Below the pieces are notes generated by a model. It was not told the origin of the DNA. It did not search any database and saw only the letters and a program-made list of their open reading frames with translations. From Pyrenopolyporus hunteri (Eukaryota; Ascomycota; Sordariomycetes; Xylariales; Hypoxylaceae), in contig CADCXC010000009.1 of the NCBI GenBank assembly GCA_902806595.1, positions 62,001 through 126,000 on the forward strand: a stretch of 64,000 nucleotides of DNA, read 5' to 3'. Below, in pieces: positions 1 through 11,600 of the stretch. The translations under genes and the position numbers were made by a program. Positions within the stretch are counted from its first letter, which is position 1, and each line of letters starts with the position of its first letter.

Positions 1-526
1 GTTATCACAAGCGAATCGAATTAAACCCTAATGCATTTAATTCGCTCTCGTGTACGACGAGATTCCCGTTTAGGTAAATTCCAGAAGACCGGCAGGAGGG
101 GGAAAGGAGAGAAGAGAGAATTCCTATCCGTCAATTCTACCGATCTTTCGCACAAAGTGTCAGGCTGTGTGCATGTACTGCCGGGCGAACCGGAAACGAG
201 AACCGCAATGTTGAAATTCTGTTGTTGAAACCAAATGATGCAAATGAGGCCATCACCATAACCTAAAAGGGTGTCCCTTCTGTTTATTTTAAATGCAGGA
301 GTCAACCGGAAACTCCCCAATGTTACCCTTCCCATACTCGTACCGTCCCGTACGTACAGTAAACCGCCCGCGTTTCCCCACGCCACCTACATCGCTTGAG
401 GATGGAGGAGGGGGCCCTAACCGCATCGCAAGAGCGGGATACCACACCCTTTCCTTAACCGTCCCTCATGTCGAAAACCGCGTGGCCTTACCGTTACGGC
501 CATAATGTCGATAATGCACTTCTACG
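1..526. other. intergenic, 3' of SHMT gene
   Basis: No gene recognised. Short open frames on both strands show no family signature and no plausible splice continuation. The right part is the presumed 3' UTR and downstream flank of the SHMT gene, which reads leftwards and stops at 527. Confidence 0.6.
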
Positions 527-2482
527 TCATTGTCTCTCCTCCCAAGGGAGAGGGTACGTCCCTACCCAGTCGGAGACCTCTGCGCGTAGCTGCACGATTT
601 CGGAATCCTCCTCGCCTGTGCCAAGGTACTCGAAGAAGGATTTGAGCTTGTATCTATTACCCTTCTCCTCAGCCGCAGCGCGCGCCGCCTTGTCCACCCT
701 AGATGCGATGGCTACCGCACGGTCGATAATGTCAGCCACCCTGACAAAATCGCTCTCGCCGAAGCCGCGCGTCGTCATGGCCGGCGTGCCTATCCGCAGG
801 CCTCCCGGGATCATCGCCGATACATCACCAGGGACTGTATTCTTATTGCTGGCTACGCCAACCAGTTCTAGTACTCGCTCGACCCGAGCGCCGTCGACTC
901 CCTGGGACTTCAGGTCTACTAGGACTAGGTGGTTATCTGTGCCGCCGCTCACGAGCTTGTATCCGAGGCCGCCGTTGTTTTTGGGCTCTCCTAGGCGCTT
1001 TGCGAGGGCTTGCGAATTCGCCAAGACCTGCTCCTGATAAGCCCGGAACTCGGGCGTCTGCGCCTGTTTCAGCGCCACGGCCAGTGCCGTGATGGTGTGG
1101 TTGTGAGGGCCGCCCTGGTGGCCGGGGAACACCGAGTTGTTTATGGGGTTCTCGAGGTTGTACCTAATCTCTTCTTTCGTCTTAGGATTGACCTTCCTTA
1201 CACCCCTTCTGTAGAAGATCATGGCACCTCGAGGACCGCGCAGGCTCTTGTGGCTCGTGGTAGTCACGATATCCGCGAAGCTGAAGGGGCCAGGGATAAC
1301 CTTGGCCGCGACCATACCTGAGATGTGCGCTATGTCGGCTAATAGGTAGGCGTTCACCTTCTCGCACGTGTCCTTGATTGCCTTGTAATCGATGAACCTA
1401 CCGTAGGCGCTAGCTCCAGCCACAATGATCTTAGGACGATAGATCTGAGCGAGTTCGTCGAGCTTCTCGTAGTCGATTAACCCCGTCTCTTCATTTAAGC
1501 GGTATGGGACAGTCTCGAAGTACTTAGATACAGCTGATATTTTCTTCGTAGGAGTTTGGTAGCCGTGAGAGAGGTGGCCTCCGTGAGGGAGATCCAACCC
1601 CATCAACCGGTCGTGAGTCTCCATCAGTGCGGAGTAGACGTATAGATTTGCGGGCGCTCCAGAGAGTGCTGATCATCGTGATAAATTCCGCAACATTAGC
1701 CACGAGGATGGTCAAGCTACACTGCTATTCGAATCATGATTCAATGCCTTTATGCAGACTTACGTTGGACATTGACACCCCATTCCCTCTCATCTAAGCC
1801 GAAGGTTTCGAGAGCTCTTTGCTGGCACAACCTTTCAGACTGGTCGATGAACTCGTTGCCTGCGTAATACCTCGCTCCAGGATAACCCTCTGAATACTTG
1901 TCTATATCCCAAGGTTAGCTCGGATGTAGCGGAAGCCGTCATCATGGTATCTCTGTACTTTGCATTACACTGCCTAGAGCGTCAAGAACGGCTTGCGACG
2001 TGAAGTTTTCGGAGGGGATTAGGTTGATGAAATGCTTTTGCCGGTCTTTTTCCTTTGTTGCCAGCCTCCATTAGTATCTAGTTGCCACTACCTATATTGA
2101 TCAAGAATGATCTACCTTCTCGATGATATCAAATATAGCCGGGTCAGCATCTTGAAGATGGGCTGAGAGTAACTACGCGGATGAGTTAGTATCATCGACA
2201 AAGGCCAGTACTCGACGGCTGAGCCCTTCTCTTTTTCTTTCTTTCTCTCTTTCTCTCTTTTTCTTTTTGTTAGAAAAGAAAAGAAAAGAAAAGGAGGGGG
2301 AAAAGCAAGGGGGAAACCGATTCTTAACAGTCTTGGAGGCTGCGTACTCGTTGCTGGACGTCCAATGTAGCAGACGATTGAGCCCTTCTCGTCAAATATT
2401 GAACCGTTACCGGTGTCGACCGTCTCGACAACGAACGAAGGGCATGCGAAGCGCCTCGGGCTCGGAGGGTGGATAGAGACAT
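527..2482 (-). CDS. SHM1: serine hydroxymethyltransferase, mitochondrial
   Basis: PLP enzyme that interconverts serine and glycine while loading tetrahydrofolate with a one-carbon unit. Exons on the minus strand: 2482-2348, 2172-2116, 2052-1959, 1901-1764 and 1668-527 (introns of 175, 63, 57 and 95 bp). They total 1566 nt, giving 521 aa, which is normal for the family with a presequence. Motifs seen: IPSENFTSQAVLDALGS and NKYSEGYPGARYY near the N-terminus, LMGLDLPHGGHLSHGYQT, the PLP-lysine segment TTTSHKSLRGPRGA, VFPGHQGGPHNH and GGLRIGTPAMT. The N-terminus chosen at 2482 starts MSLSTLRARGASHALRSLS, rich in Arg and Ser and without acidic residues until residue 41, as expected for a mitochondrial targeting sequence. 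The INLIPSENF variant is also typical of mitochondrial-type SHMT. Internal exon joins are supported by codon phase and family alignment. The first exon is supported by the presequence and by the GTACGC donor and ATACTAAC branch site of intron 1. Confidence 0.94.
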
Positions 2483-3884
2483 GGTCAATTGGTCAATTGG
2501 TTAATTTCTCGGTTGAGTCTCCTCGATATGCCTCGAGTGGCGTCGACGTGAAATGGTACGATCCGCGCTATTTGTATATCGCAGCACAGATGTCTATAGC
2601 TGACGTTTATTCAGATATTGTATGGATACGTGTCTATTTCAAATGACCCTCTTAATTCATCGTCATGGGTAATGGATGAGATAGAATTCAGACCGGGAAG
2701 CGAAGTCGGCGAAGATTTCTATCGCTTTTTTTTTTTTTGACATCAGCGGAGTTCCTATCTAAAGGGCCTGGGCTGATACGAAATACATCGATAGGTAGTG
2801 TACATAATCACTTAATCAGCTTATCGTGAGCTCGCCCATTTCAATGGCGGATGGAAGCTTCAATCTTTCCCGTTCGGTACCTAAGTACCTACGTACATGG
2901 CCTAATCCGCTGTAGGCCTTCAAGCCCCCGCGGACTTACTACGTAGGTACCTAGGCTCCCCAATCTAGATCTAGCGTTCACGTGACTAACGAAGCTTGCC
3001 TATGAACCCCGAACACCTAAAAATTTTCTCCTCTTCCTTTCTTCTTTTCTTTTTCCTTCTGTATCAACTAAATTGGGCGTGACGAGCTCCGCTTCAATGG
3101 CAGATTTGGATTTCCGCTGTGTATTTTCTTAAATACCTAGCGGGAGCATGCTGATATGTCCTGGGCGGCACCTCACCACCTTCAACGGGACAATTTGAAG
3201 ACATCTGATCCAATGTGGTTGATCTCGGATATATGGGTATACATTTATTTTTCATCGTTATTTATTCACGTTGTTTTTGTACCATGCTTACGTAGATAGG
3301 TAGGTAGCTGGATACCTAGGTAGATATCACAAAAACCACTTTGCTTTTTCGTAATGGAACGTCCTAAATATTACCTGACTTGATTTGAATGAATGTGCTT
3401 AGCAAATTACATGCGTCTGCATGGCTAGTTACCGTTTAATACAGTACTCTTTCAAACATTGTAAACGCATTGGAAGCTAATCGACACCAGTGTTACGGAT
3501 ACGCTTTCAACCAAAAGCAAAAAAAAATTAAAAATAAAAAAATAAAAAGTTCAACTTATTGGGCGGACGGAGGTAACACGGGTATTGACGTCTACGATGC
3601 ACAAAGCAGGTAACCTAATTGAAAGACACGTCGGGATAAGTCACATGGTTAACCCTGGGCAATGGGAAGGAATAGGCGTCAAGATCATTGATTCCATTTT
3701 CAATGCCATACATGCAAAGCCCGGCGGTGGAAGCATTACGACCGAAGGGCGCAAGGAAATAGAGACCCAACCATTTACTCCGAATGCAGCCGTCTCAGAT
3801 TCCGGTAGTCCATACGACGATTCCTCTAGCTTTCCTATGTAGCTTGATCGTGTCCGCATGGAAACGCATCTCCCTGCCTCCCGC
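2483..3884. other. intergenic between SHMT and RPL19
   Basis: About 1.4 kb with no recognisable gene. It holds the SHMT promoter side at the left, a 12-T run near 2728-2739, several CCTAGGTA-like palindromic tracts (about 2880-2955 and 3297-3325) and A/T-rich stretches near 3510-3550. The frame at 3585-3842 has no family signature. The right end is the presumed 3' UTR of RPL19. Confidence 0.55.
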
Positions 3885-4831
3885 TTACGCCTCCTCCTCA
3901 CCCGCCAACGCGTTCCGCTTCGCGGCTTGTCGCTCTAGCTTACGCTCACGAGCAGCCTTGTTCTTCTGTCGCTTGGCGTCCATCTCCTCCTGGAGAGCGC
4001 GCTCGCGGGCCTTCTCGGCCTTGGCGCGATGGATCTATAACGTACGTTAGATAAAGATACCCATCTCGAAAATCTCGGAGGATCACAGAACCACGAGGGT
4101 TAACATACGTGTTCGACTAACGCTCGCTTGTGCTTGAATGTGTTACCCTTGCTGGAGTGGTACAGCTCGTGGTAGAGGTGCTTGTCGATCTTGCCGCTGG
4201 CACGGTATTTTACCAGGAGGCGTCGGAGAACTCGGAGGCGTCGCATCCATAGAACTTGCCTATCCGTAAAGTTAGCCGCCGTTTTAGTTTTGCCATGCTA
4301 TTCGCTGTAGCAGCCACCCAGTCCGTGACTTGCCCGGCAAAGCTAAGAGTAAGGGATTCGACGTACTGAGGCATACGAGCGTCTGCGGTACCCTTTCGCT
4401 TACCGAAACCTCGGTGTCGGCCATCTCGTCGGGCGAGGTTCAGCTCGCGGGCGCGCGATCGGGAGTGCATGGTGACCGGCTTGCGGATGATGAGGCCATC
4501 GCTGACGAGTTTTCGGATGGTCTGACGGGAGTTGGCATTGGAGATCTCGTTAACCTCGTTGGGATCGAGCCAGATCTTGCGCTTTCCGCATCCGATGACG
4601 GACGCCGCGAGGCGCTTCTGAGTACGAAGGTTGACCCTGCAGAGGAGAGATGATTAGCTCGACGTTTATTGATGATTGCGTGGTGATGGATCCGTGTTAG
4701 CGATTGTCGATGACGCTGCATCGAGAGCCGCGCAACCCGCCCAATAGAATCGATCGAATACAATCCAAAAACTCGCGCGAGAGACTCCTTCATCGCTGTT
4801 GGATTAATGGATAAGCCTGTTTGACTTACAT
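3885..4831 (-). CDS. RPL19: 60S ribosomal protein eL19
   Basis: Cytosolic large-subunit ribosomal protein. Exons on the minus strand: 4831-4830, 4636-4367, 4259-4109 and 4034-3885, totalling 573 nt and 190 aa, the usual eL19 length. The protein reads VNLRTQKRLAASVIGCGKRK, then IWLDPNEVNEISNANSRQT, HSRSRARELNLARRDGRHRG, QQVLWMRRLRVLRRLLVKYR and a basic, Lys/Arg/Glu-rich C-terminal helix ending AKRNALAGEEEA. The start codon is split by intron 1: only AT (4831-4830) lies in exon 1, and the G comes from exon 2 at 4636. Intron 1 is 193 bp (GTAAGT...CTGCAG), intron 2 is 107 bp and intron 3 is 74 bp. Ribosomal protein genes of filamentous fungi often have such an intron close to the start. The upstream neighbour in the same orientation is the 3' end of GCN1 at 5630. 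Confidence 0.96.
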
Positions 4832-5629
4832 CTTGATTTCGGGTGCCGGTGATGGTCAAATTTTTTTGCTGTGAGGTTAGTAAGGTGTAGAAGGGTTGAA
4901 GTTGAATTGAGAGCCCCCTCTCAGATCTTTGCACAAGCGAGAATTTCTGATTGAGAATACGCACCAAGGAAATTTTGTGGACTGCAAGGACCCAATTTGC
5001 CCGTGTAAGCGATAGGGCAATTTGATCACATGACCCTATCGCCCGCCTATCAATTATTGGTCCGTGCATACTTCGTCCTTCAAGTATCTAGGTACCTAGG
5101 TACCTTAGGTATTGCGCCCAAACGTCATAGGTACCTAGGTAGCCCCTTTCCATACATCCATCCGTCTTAGCCTTCCTCTCATCTCCTCCCTTCTAATGGC
5201 ATATCCCTAAGATACCTAGGTACCTAAGTATCACTCGTTCTCCGGAGGGAACTCGGTCTGATGCTCGTAGCCAAATTCCGGTAGGTACCTTAGTGTTAAA
5301 GGCATCGAAGCCGTTCTCACCCCCTCGCTGTATGGCGTCTGTTGTACGTCCAAGACGGTTGGTACAGTACGCTCCGAGGCGCTTTCCGAGGGGTATATCA
5401 TTCATATTAAGACTACCTCTAGATATTCTCTCTAGATCTACTTATGAGCGATGCCTCTCTCTCACTACTAACTACTAAGCGAAAAGATTATTCATCTTGC
5501 TTACCTATCACGCCGCATTTTATCCACCTTATGCAGAGCAACCTTTCGTGACGCGTACTGCGTCCATGATTCCTCTCCGCATAATCCCTACACTCACACA
5601 TACGTACAACCCAAATACACGCGCTTAGG
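4832..5629. other. intergenic: RPL19 upstream region and GCN1 3' flank
   Basis: RPL19 promoter and leader on the left, GCN1 3' flank on the right. No coding signal. Dense CCTAGGTACC-type palindromic tracts lie at about 5086-5146, 5208-5232 and 5280-5290. Confidence 0.55.
5086..5232. repeat. CCTAGGTACC palindromic tract cluster
   Basis: Several overlapping copies of TACCTAGGTACCTTAGGT-like sequence within 150 bp. Both CCTAGG and GGTACC are self-complementary, so the tract can fold or be read the same way on both strands. The same word recurs in almost every intergenic region here and is absent from the exons I rebuilt. Confidence 0.7.
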
Positions 5630-8600
5630 TTAATCCTGAGCGAATACGCCGCCCCCAATCTCCACGGCACCGACGCTCCATATCTCCTTCTCGTCTTCGA
5701 CCTCGTCGTTGCTCAAGCCTAATCCGCCTTGCCCACCCTCCGCCTCTCTCCTTTCTCTTGCTTGGCCGCCTAATCTGACAGCTACCCTCTTGAAGTAATC
5801 TTGCATGCTCCTCTTGGTGTTTGCCGGTAGATCTGCTCCAGCGCCACCAATGTACTTCTCGAACACTTTGGTGTCCTCGTCCACGACGCTGAACAACTCG
5901 ATGAATGTCGCCTCGGCTGCCAGCTTAACCGGGATTACCGGGTCCCGTACCGAGGCAAACACGGGCGGCGCCAATAGCGGAAGGTGCGGTCGAACCATCT
6001 CCATGTTTGTGCGTGACACTGTGCGTACTATCACCAGCGCCAACCTACGCGAGTCGGACGGGTTTCCGGGGCTTATGATCGTGGCGAGCGTTGAAAAGAT
6101 TGGCTTCGTCGACTCGAAGGATTTCGGCGAGTCCGTCAACAGGTATTTCCCCGTTGCTAGAATGCTGTTGTCCGCTACGAATAGCTATATATTACGGGTT
6201 AGGTATGATCGAAGTTTAAATCGCCAAGTATTCGTCAGGGGAACTCACATTTTTGTTCGACATGCCCTGGCAGAGTAGGTCGGGCAGGTCTTCCGCTAGC
6301 GGAGACTCTAATAACGTCTGTGGCGATTCTACGAGGACTGCGTTGAGCGCGAGCACTGACGCGTTGGTAAAATGGGTTGTGGTTACGCGGTTCTTGAGCA
6401 GGCCATGTGCGATTTCGGGAGGAACGTTCTTAATAAGTGCACCGAGTAGCTTAGCATTGGTCACCGTCATCGCCGAGTCAGTTGTGTCGGTGTCCATATC
6501 GATCAATCCCAGCACCGCCGTCCGCGAGCTCTCGCCCATGTTCGAACCCGCTTTGCTGATGACCTCGTACAGCGCCTTCAGCATAGCAGTCTTGACACCC
6601 TGGTCTGACGTCTTAGAACCGGTGACGAGCTCCGCTATTAACGGGTCCACGCGCGGCGTGAACTTGATAAGTGTGCCTAATGCCTTGGCAGCTCGCGACC
6701 GAAGTAGTTCGCTGCCAGTATCAGCCAGCGCCCTTGCGAACGTTCGCTGGAGCTGAGGGAGGAAGGGCTTGAGTGCCGTCGGCATCTTCTCGAGCAGGTT
6801 GTTCAGAGTAAGGAGAATGGCCGCCTTAACATCAGGGGAACGTTCGGACACGACACGAATGAGAGGACCCGTAATCTGCGTAACAAAAGGCCTAAGGGAA
6901 GCCTCGCTTGTTCGATCGACGATGTCAGATATGGCAAGCGCAGCGCTGGTCCTCTGCTCCGTGGTGCCGTTCATGAGACCTTGGAGGAAGATGGGTAGAA
7001 TAGCGTTGATGCCCTTCGGAAGCTCGAAGCCAGGGAGATTCGAGCCGGCGACGCCAACTTGCAGCAGTGTTTGCCTAGTGGACTGCACGAGAGCTTCCAT
7101 CTCTTCTTTCTTGAGCCTTTTAGTGAACTCGCTGAGTGCCGTCCATGCCGCTTTGACAACCTCCTTATCGCGGTCGTCAAACGAGATGAGAAGGGCTCTA
7201 ATGATATCCTGGTTGTATCGCGAGTAATCTACGGTAGAATTGGCGAAGAAGATAGCGAGTCGAGAGGCCGTCACGGCGCGCTTATGATGGTCATCGTGCT
7301 TAACTAATTGCAACAGGACGTTCATAACTGTGTTAAGCCCATCATACTCATCTATCGATTGTATGACGGTGTCAAACGAGTCTTCCAGGTCTGCACGAAG
7401 CTCATCATCCTTAACGCTCACAATATTATCCATGAGAGAGTTGATGATGTTGGGCAGGCGCCGGTTCATAGCAGGACCTGCCACTCGGGACAAAGACGCG
7501 AGAGCCTTAGCGTTGAATGCGGAAATCGGAGGCGTTATCAGGGTTGGAATGAGGTTCGGTAAAATGATGTTGGATCTGGTGGTCTCGGTGAGTAGCGTCA
7601 AGAGGGCGGATAATGCATTGTCCGCCTCGTCCTCGGAGCGGAGTAGATTCAAGAGGTACGGGAGCACCTGATCTATGGCTCGTTTGCCGATGATCTGCTG
7701 TAGAGAGTCAAACGCTTCAGCGGCAGCTTCTCTAACATCCTCGTCTGAGTCTGTGAGAGCCGTCCGCACGACTGATATTAGCGTTTTCTCGTGGTCCTGG
7801 AGAGCCTCTTCAGAGGCGGAGGAGATGAGTTCCTTCAGCGCGAGGCAGATTCCTTGCCTGGCGTTCGTATCCGTCGACGCCTGGAGGCCTTCTTCGAGCG
7901 TCGGAAGCAGGCTCGATAGGACGCCATCGCCTGCCTTGCGGATCAGCTCTCCCAGGGCATTGCTCGCTATAACCTTATGCTCCATGTTCGAGCTACCGAG
8001 GCGGCGGATAATGAGTTGCGTGAGAGTCGGAGTAAGCTCCTTGAGAGTTCTTGGTGTGGCGACCAGAGCTTTCCAGACGCTTATTGCTGCCGCGCGGACG
8101 GCGCTGGCGGTATCGCAGCGGCAGATATACAAAGCGGAGAGGATCTTGTTACGTTTCTCTTCTCCTAGGACTTCGCGAAGCGAGGCTCCCGCCTCCTTCG
8201 CGCTTTCTTCTTCATCTTCCGCTTCAGCCTTTCCGCTAATACCAGTAAGGTTGAAGAGCAGGTCGCCAACAAGCTCGACAGAGCTTAACCTGATCCTGTA
8301 GTTGTCGTCTGCTAGGCCGCGTTCTAGCTCGGGTAATAAGAGATCTACAGCCCTGGCGGCGAAATTCTTGACTAGGAGCCGGCCGGCTCGGAGGGCGGTT
8401 TCGCGAATCGATTCAATATCATCCGCAAGACCAGCGAGAATAGGAGGGATAATCTTGCCGAGATAATTGGAAAAACTGTTTCCGAAGCATACCGGTAAGA
8501 AGATAAATAGTGACATAAAGCCTTCCCTGACGGCGGGCTTCGACGACTCCACGTTTTGTAATATCGTAGGAAGCGTTTCCTCTAATCGAGTGGTGCCGAG

Positions 8601-11600
8601 ACCCGCTAAAACTTCGCTTAGAGCTTGGGCAGATCCGAGGCGGTCCCCCGCACCAGTGTCCGACTTGAGTGTTTGCATGAGCCCTGGGATGAGGTCCGGT
8701 AGAGCATCCTCGCCGAGCTTCTCGACCAGAGAGCCTAGCGCTCGGGAGGCTGTCGCTCGTGTCGTCGGGACGGGGTCAACAGCTGCCACTTTGAGCCCGG
8801 AGACAAGTACCGGTAGATGCGCGATTAGGTCCTTTCGCTCAGTGAGATGCGCGAGACTACCGATGACTTGGGACGCTTTGCGCTTGGTGTTGGATCTATC
8901 TCCTAAGCCGCGCTGGAGGATCCTGGTAACGAGAGCTAGAGAAGGAGCATCAAGATAGTGAACGAATTGCACCTTAATAAGCGCGTCCAAGGCGTCATCG
9001 GTGTACTTGGTGGGGTCGCTCAGGGCCTTAAGCAGGATATCGACCAGGCTCTTCACCTCGGGGTTCTCGATAACTTCACCGAAACGTTTCAAGCTTTTGT
9101 TAGCCGCAGCTCGTACCTCTTTGTGACTGTCGTTCAGCACGCCGGTAAGTGGGGGTATAATGTCTGGGAGGCTCTGCGCAAGTTGCTGCGGATCCAAGTA
9201 CGCCATAGCGCCTAGTAGATCACAAGCGCCACGTTTGCTGCGCCATTGGTCGTCGTCGAGACCGTTAAGGAGAGTGGGCAGAATTTGCTTAACTCCATAC
9301 GAGCTAAGCTTAGCAAAACAGGCTTTAGCAGCCGCTAAGCACGCATCTCTTACATCTGCGTTACTATCGCCAAAGCCGGCAAGGAGCTGAGGCACGATCT
9401 GGATGACGTACGGTTCGAACAGGCGGCCGAGGAGAGTAGCGAGGAGTTCGAACGCGATGAATGCGCCCTCGCGCTGCTGAGGCTCTTTCCTATTCTCGGT
9501 TGCGCTCTTCAGCGTGATGAGGATGCGGTACTCCCGTAGCACTGAGATGCCTCTTCCCTGAACTAGGCCGGCTAATCCGTACGCGGCACCTCGCTTTTCG
9601 GCGTATTTCTTAGATGTTAGAAGCGTATCAAGTAGCTGGTCAAAATATTTTGATGATTTGTCACCGCAGGTCCGCACTAGAGGAGGCAGGCATTCCGCTA
9701 CAGCATATTGAACGGCTTCAGATGGCGTGCTTAGCGTAGCGAGCAGCCTTTCTAAGACAACTGGGATCTTCGCGTCCCCAGGCTTCAGGTGCCTGGCCAA
9801 AGCGCCGTACATGACAATAACGGCTTCGTTGACGCGGTCTGCTGCTTCCGATCCCTCGTCGGGAGCGCCGAGAGTGCGTTCGAACGTCTTCATAAGCTTG
9901 TCCACAAGAGCCCTGCCATGGAGGTCTATAGCCACGAGAGCCGCCTCGAGCATCTCGCTTCGCACGGCGGCGTTTTGGTCGCCCAGAGGCCCTCCTTCGA
10001 TGAGGAAGTTGAAGAAGTCATCAATCTGAGATTTCTGTAAGTGGGCGGCTAGTTCTCTGAAAGCCGCACCAAAGCCGTGCCGCGCCTCCCAAGGGTCCGA
10101 TAGGTCAGTCTTTTTAGGCATCCCGTACTCATCCAGTTGGGGAACCCGAGGCTTGGCAAACTCAATATATGAAGATCGAAGCTTCACTAGCACATCCTCG
10201 ACGGTCGATGGGTGAGCCTTGCATGCTTCGGCCAGTGAGCGCGCAGCAGCTCTCCTAAGCTGAGCGTCCTTGCTTTCGAGGTACGGAAGCATCTTGAAAG
10301 GAACATCTTTAGAAAGCTGAAACCCACTTTCCTCCCAGATCTCGCGGCCGATCTCAACGTTTTCGGGTATATCGTCGTGACAAGCGATCCAGATCTCCTC
10401 CGAGAAGTCGAGATCGCTCATGTCAACCTCTGCGCTGATAGATTGCAGCACAGTCTCGCGAACGGAAGCCTGAGGGACGATCGCGCCCTTTGCGAGAACA
10501 GCTATCTCGTCCACGCTTATGTTCGGAGCAACACACCGCACCATATCCGAGAAGCAATCCTTAATGATTTTATAGTGTTGGTTATATTTTTGCATCGACG
10601 CGATTAGGGTAGACAGTAGGTCGGCTCTAGGAATGGTCTCGTCTGCGCAAACGTGAGTATGAAACGCGAGGAATTCGATTGCCAACACAAGTTGGGCGTC
10701 TCGCTCGTCAGCGCCAGTTCCAATGCCGCCAGTTCGTAGTACAACGAAGATCAGGGATAACATATAGATCAAAGAGACAGCATCGAACGGTCGCTGTTCG
10801 CCGGCGAAGCGAAGACGGTATAAGACTCTCGTCACGAGCTCTTCTAGGTTTTCCTCGGTCATATTCTCCGGGAGGGAAGTGATTTCGAGGGCTCGCAGCG
10901 TTGCGACACCAATAAAAGGTCGGATGGCTCCTAATCGGGCGGTTACACGTTCGGAACAAGCCAGATAAGCCCTGGGGCCGGCATCGCCCGTGATGAGGCC
11001 CGCGCCAGCTTCTAAAGCCCCCAGCAGAGCGCTAATCGAGGGCCCAATCCACAAGTTAGGCTCCGTCGGCGGGGTTTTGACGAGGCTTTCGATGATGCCG
11101 AATCCGCGGGCGAGCCGAGATTCTAGTTGCTGGATCGAACGTCGTATTTCAGACTCCTTTTTTAACTGAGCATTGACCTTAGCTTGTTCGTCGGCCGTAA
11201 GCTTTCTTTGCTGCCCTTTCTTTTGTGCCAATTGACTTCTGAGCTCCTCCTCCCATTTCAGCGTATCATAATCCTTAGTATTCTTATTCGGGAGTGTCTG
11301 TTTCTTCGCGAGCACGTCGATGAAAGCCGTACCTTCTGGGGTCCGGAATATAGCCGCCTCAACAGGGCCTACCTCTTTGAGCTCCTCCGTAGCTAGATCC
11401 GTCCGGATGAGCTGGATTATCCTTGGTGTTACGGTGTCTGGTGCTACGAATGCGAGATCTGCAGCGGCGTTGCAAGCTGCTTGTTTGATTGCGCTTGACT
11501 ACTCTCCCATTAGCCTCGCGCCGTAAGCAGCGGCTATCCATCAACTCTCACCTTCTGGTCAAAATTCGTCTTGTCTATTACCTGCTGTATGAGCTCATCC

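Noticed and set aside
468..1037. 189-codon frame (+) opposite SHMT
   Set aside because: Antisense shadow of the conserved SHMT last exon.
2210..2392. Repeated 12-mer GAGAAGGGCTCA on the minus strand (2 copies in the SHMT 5' region)
   Set aside because: One copy is in the presequence exon and the other in intron 1; no wider similarity, so taken as chance.
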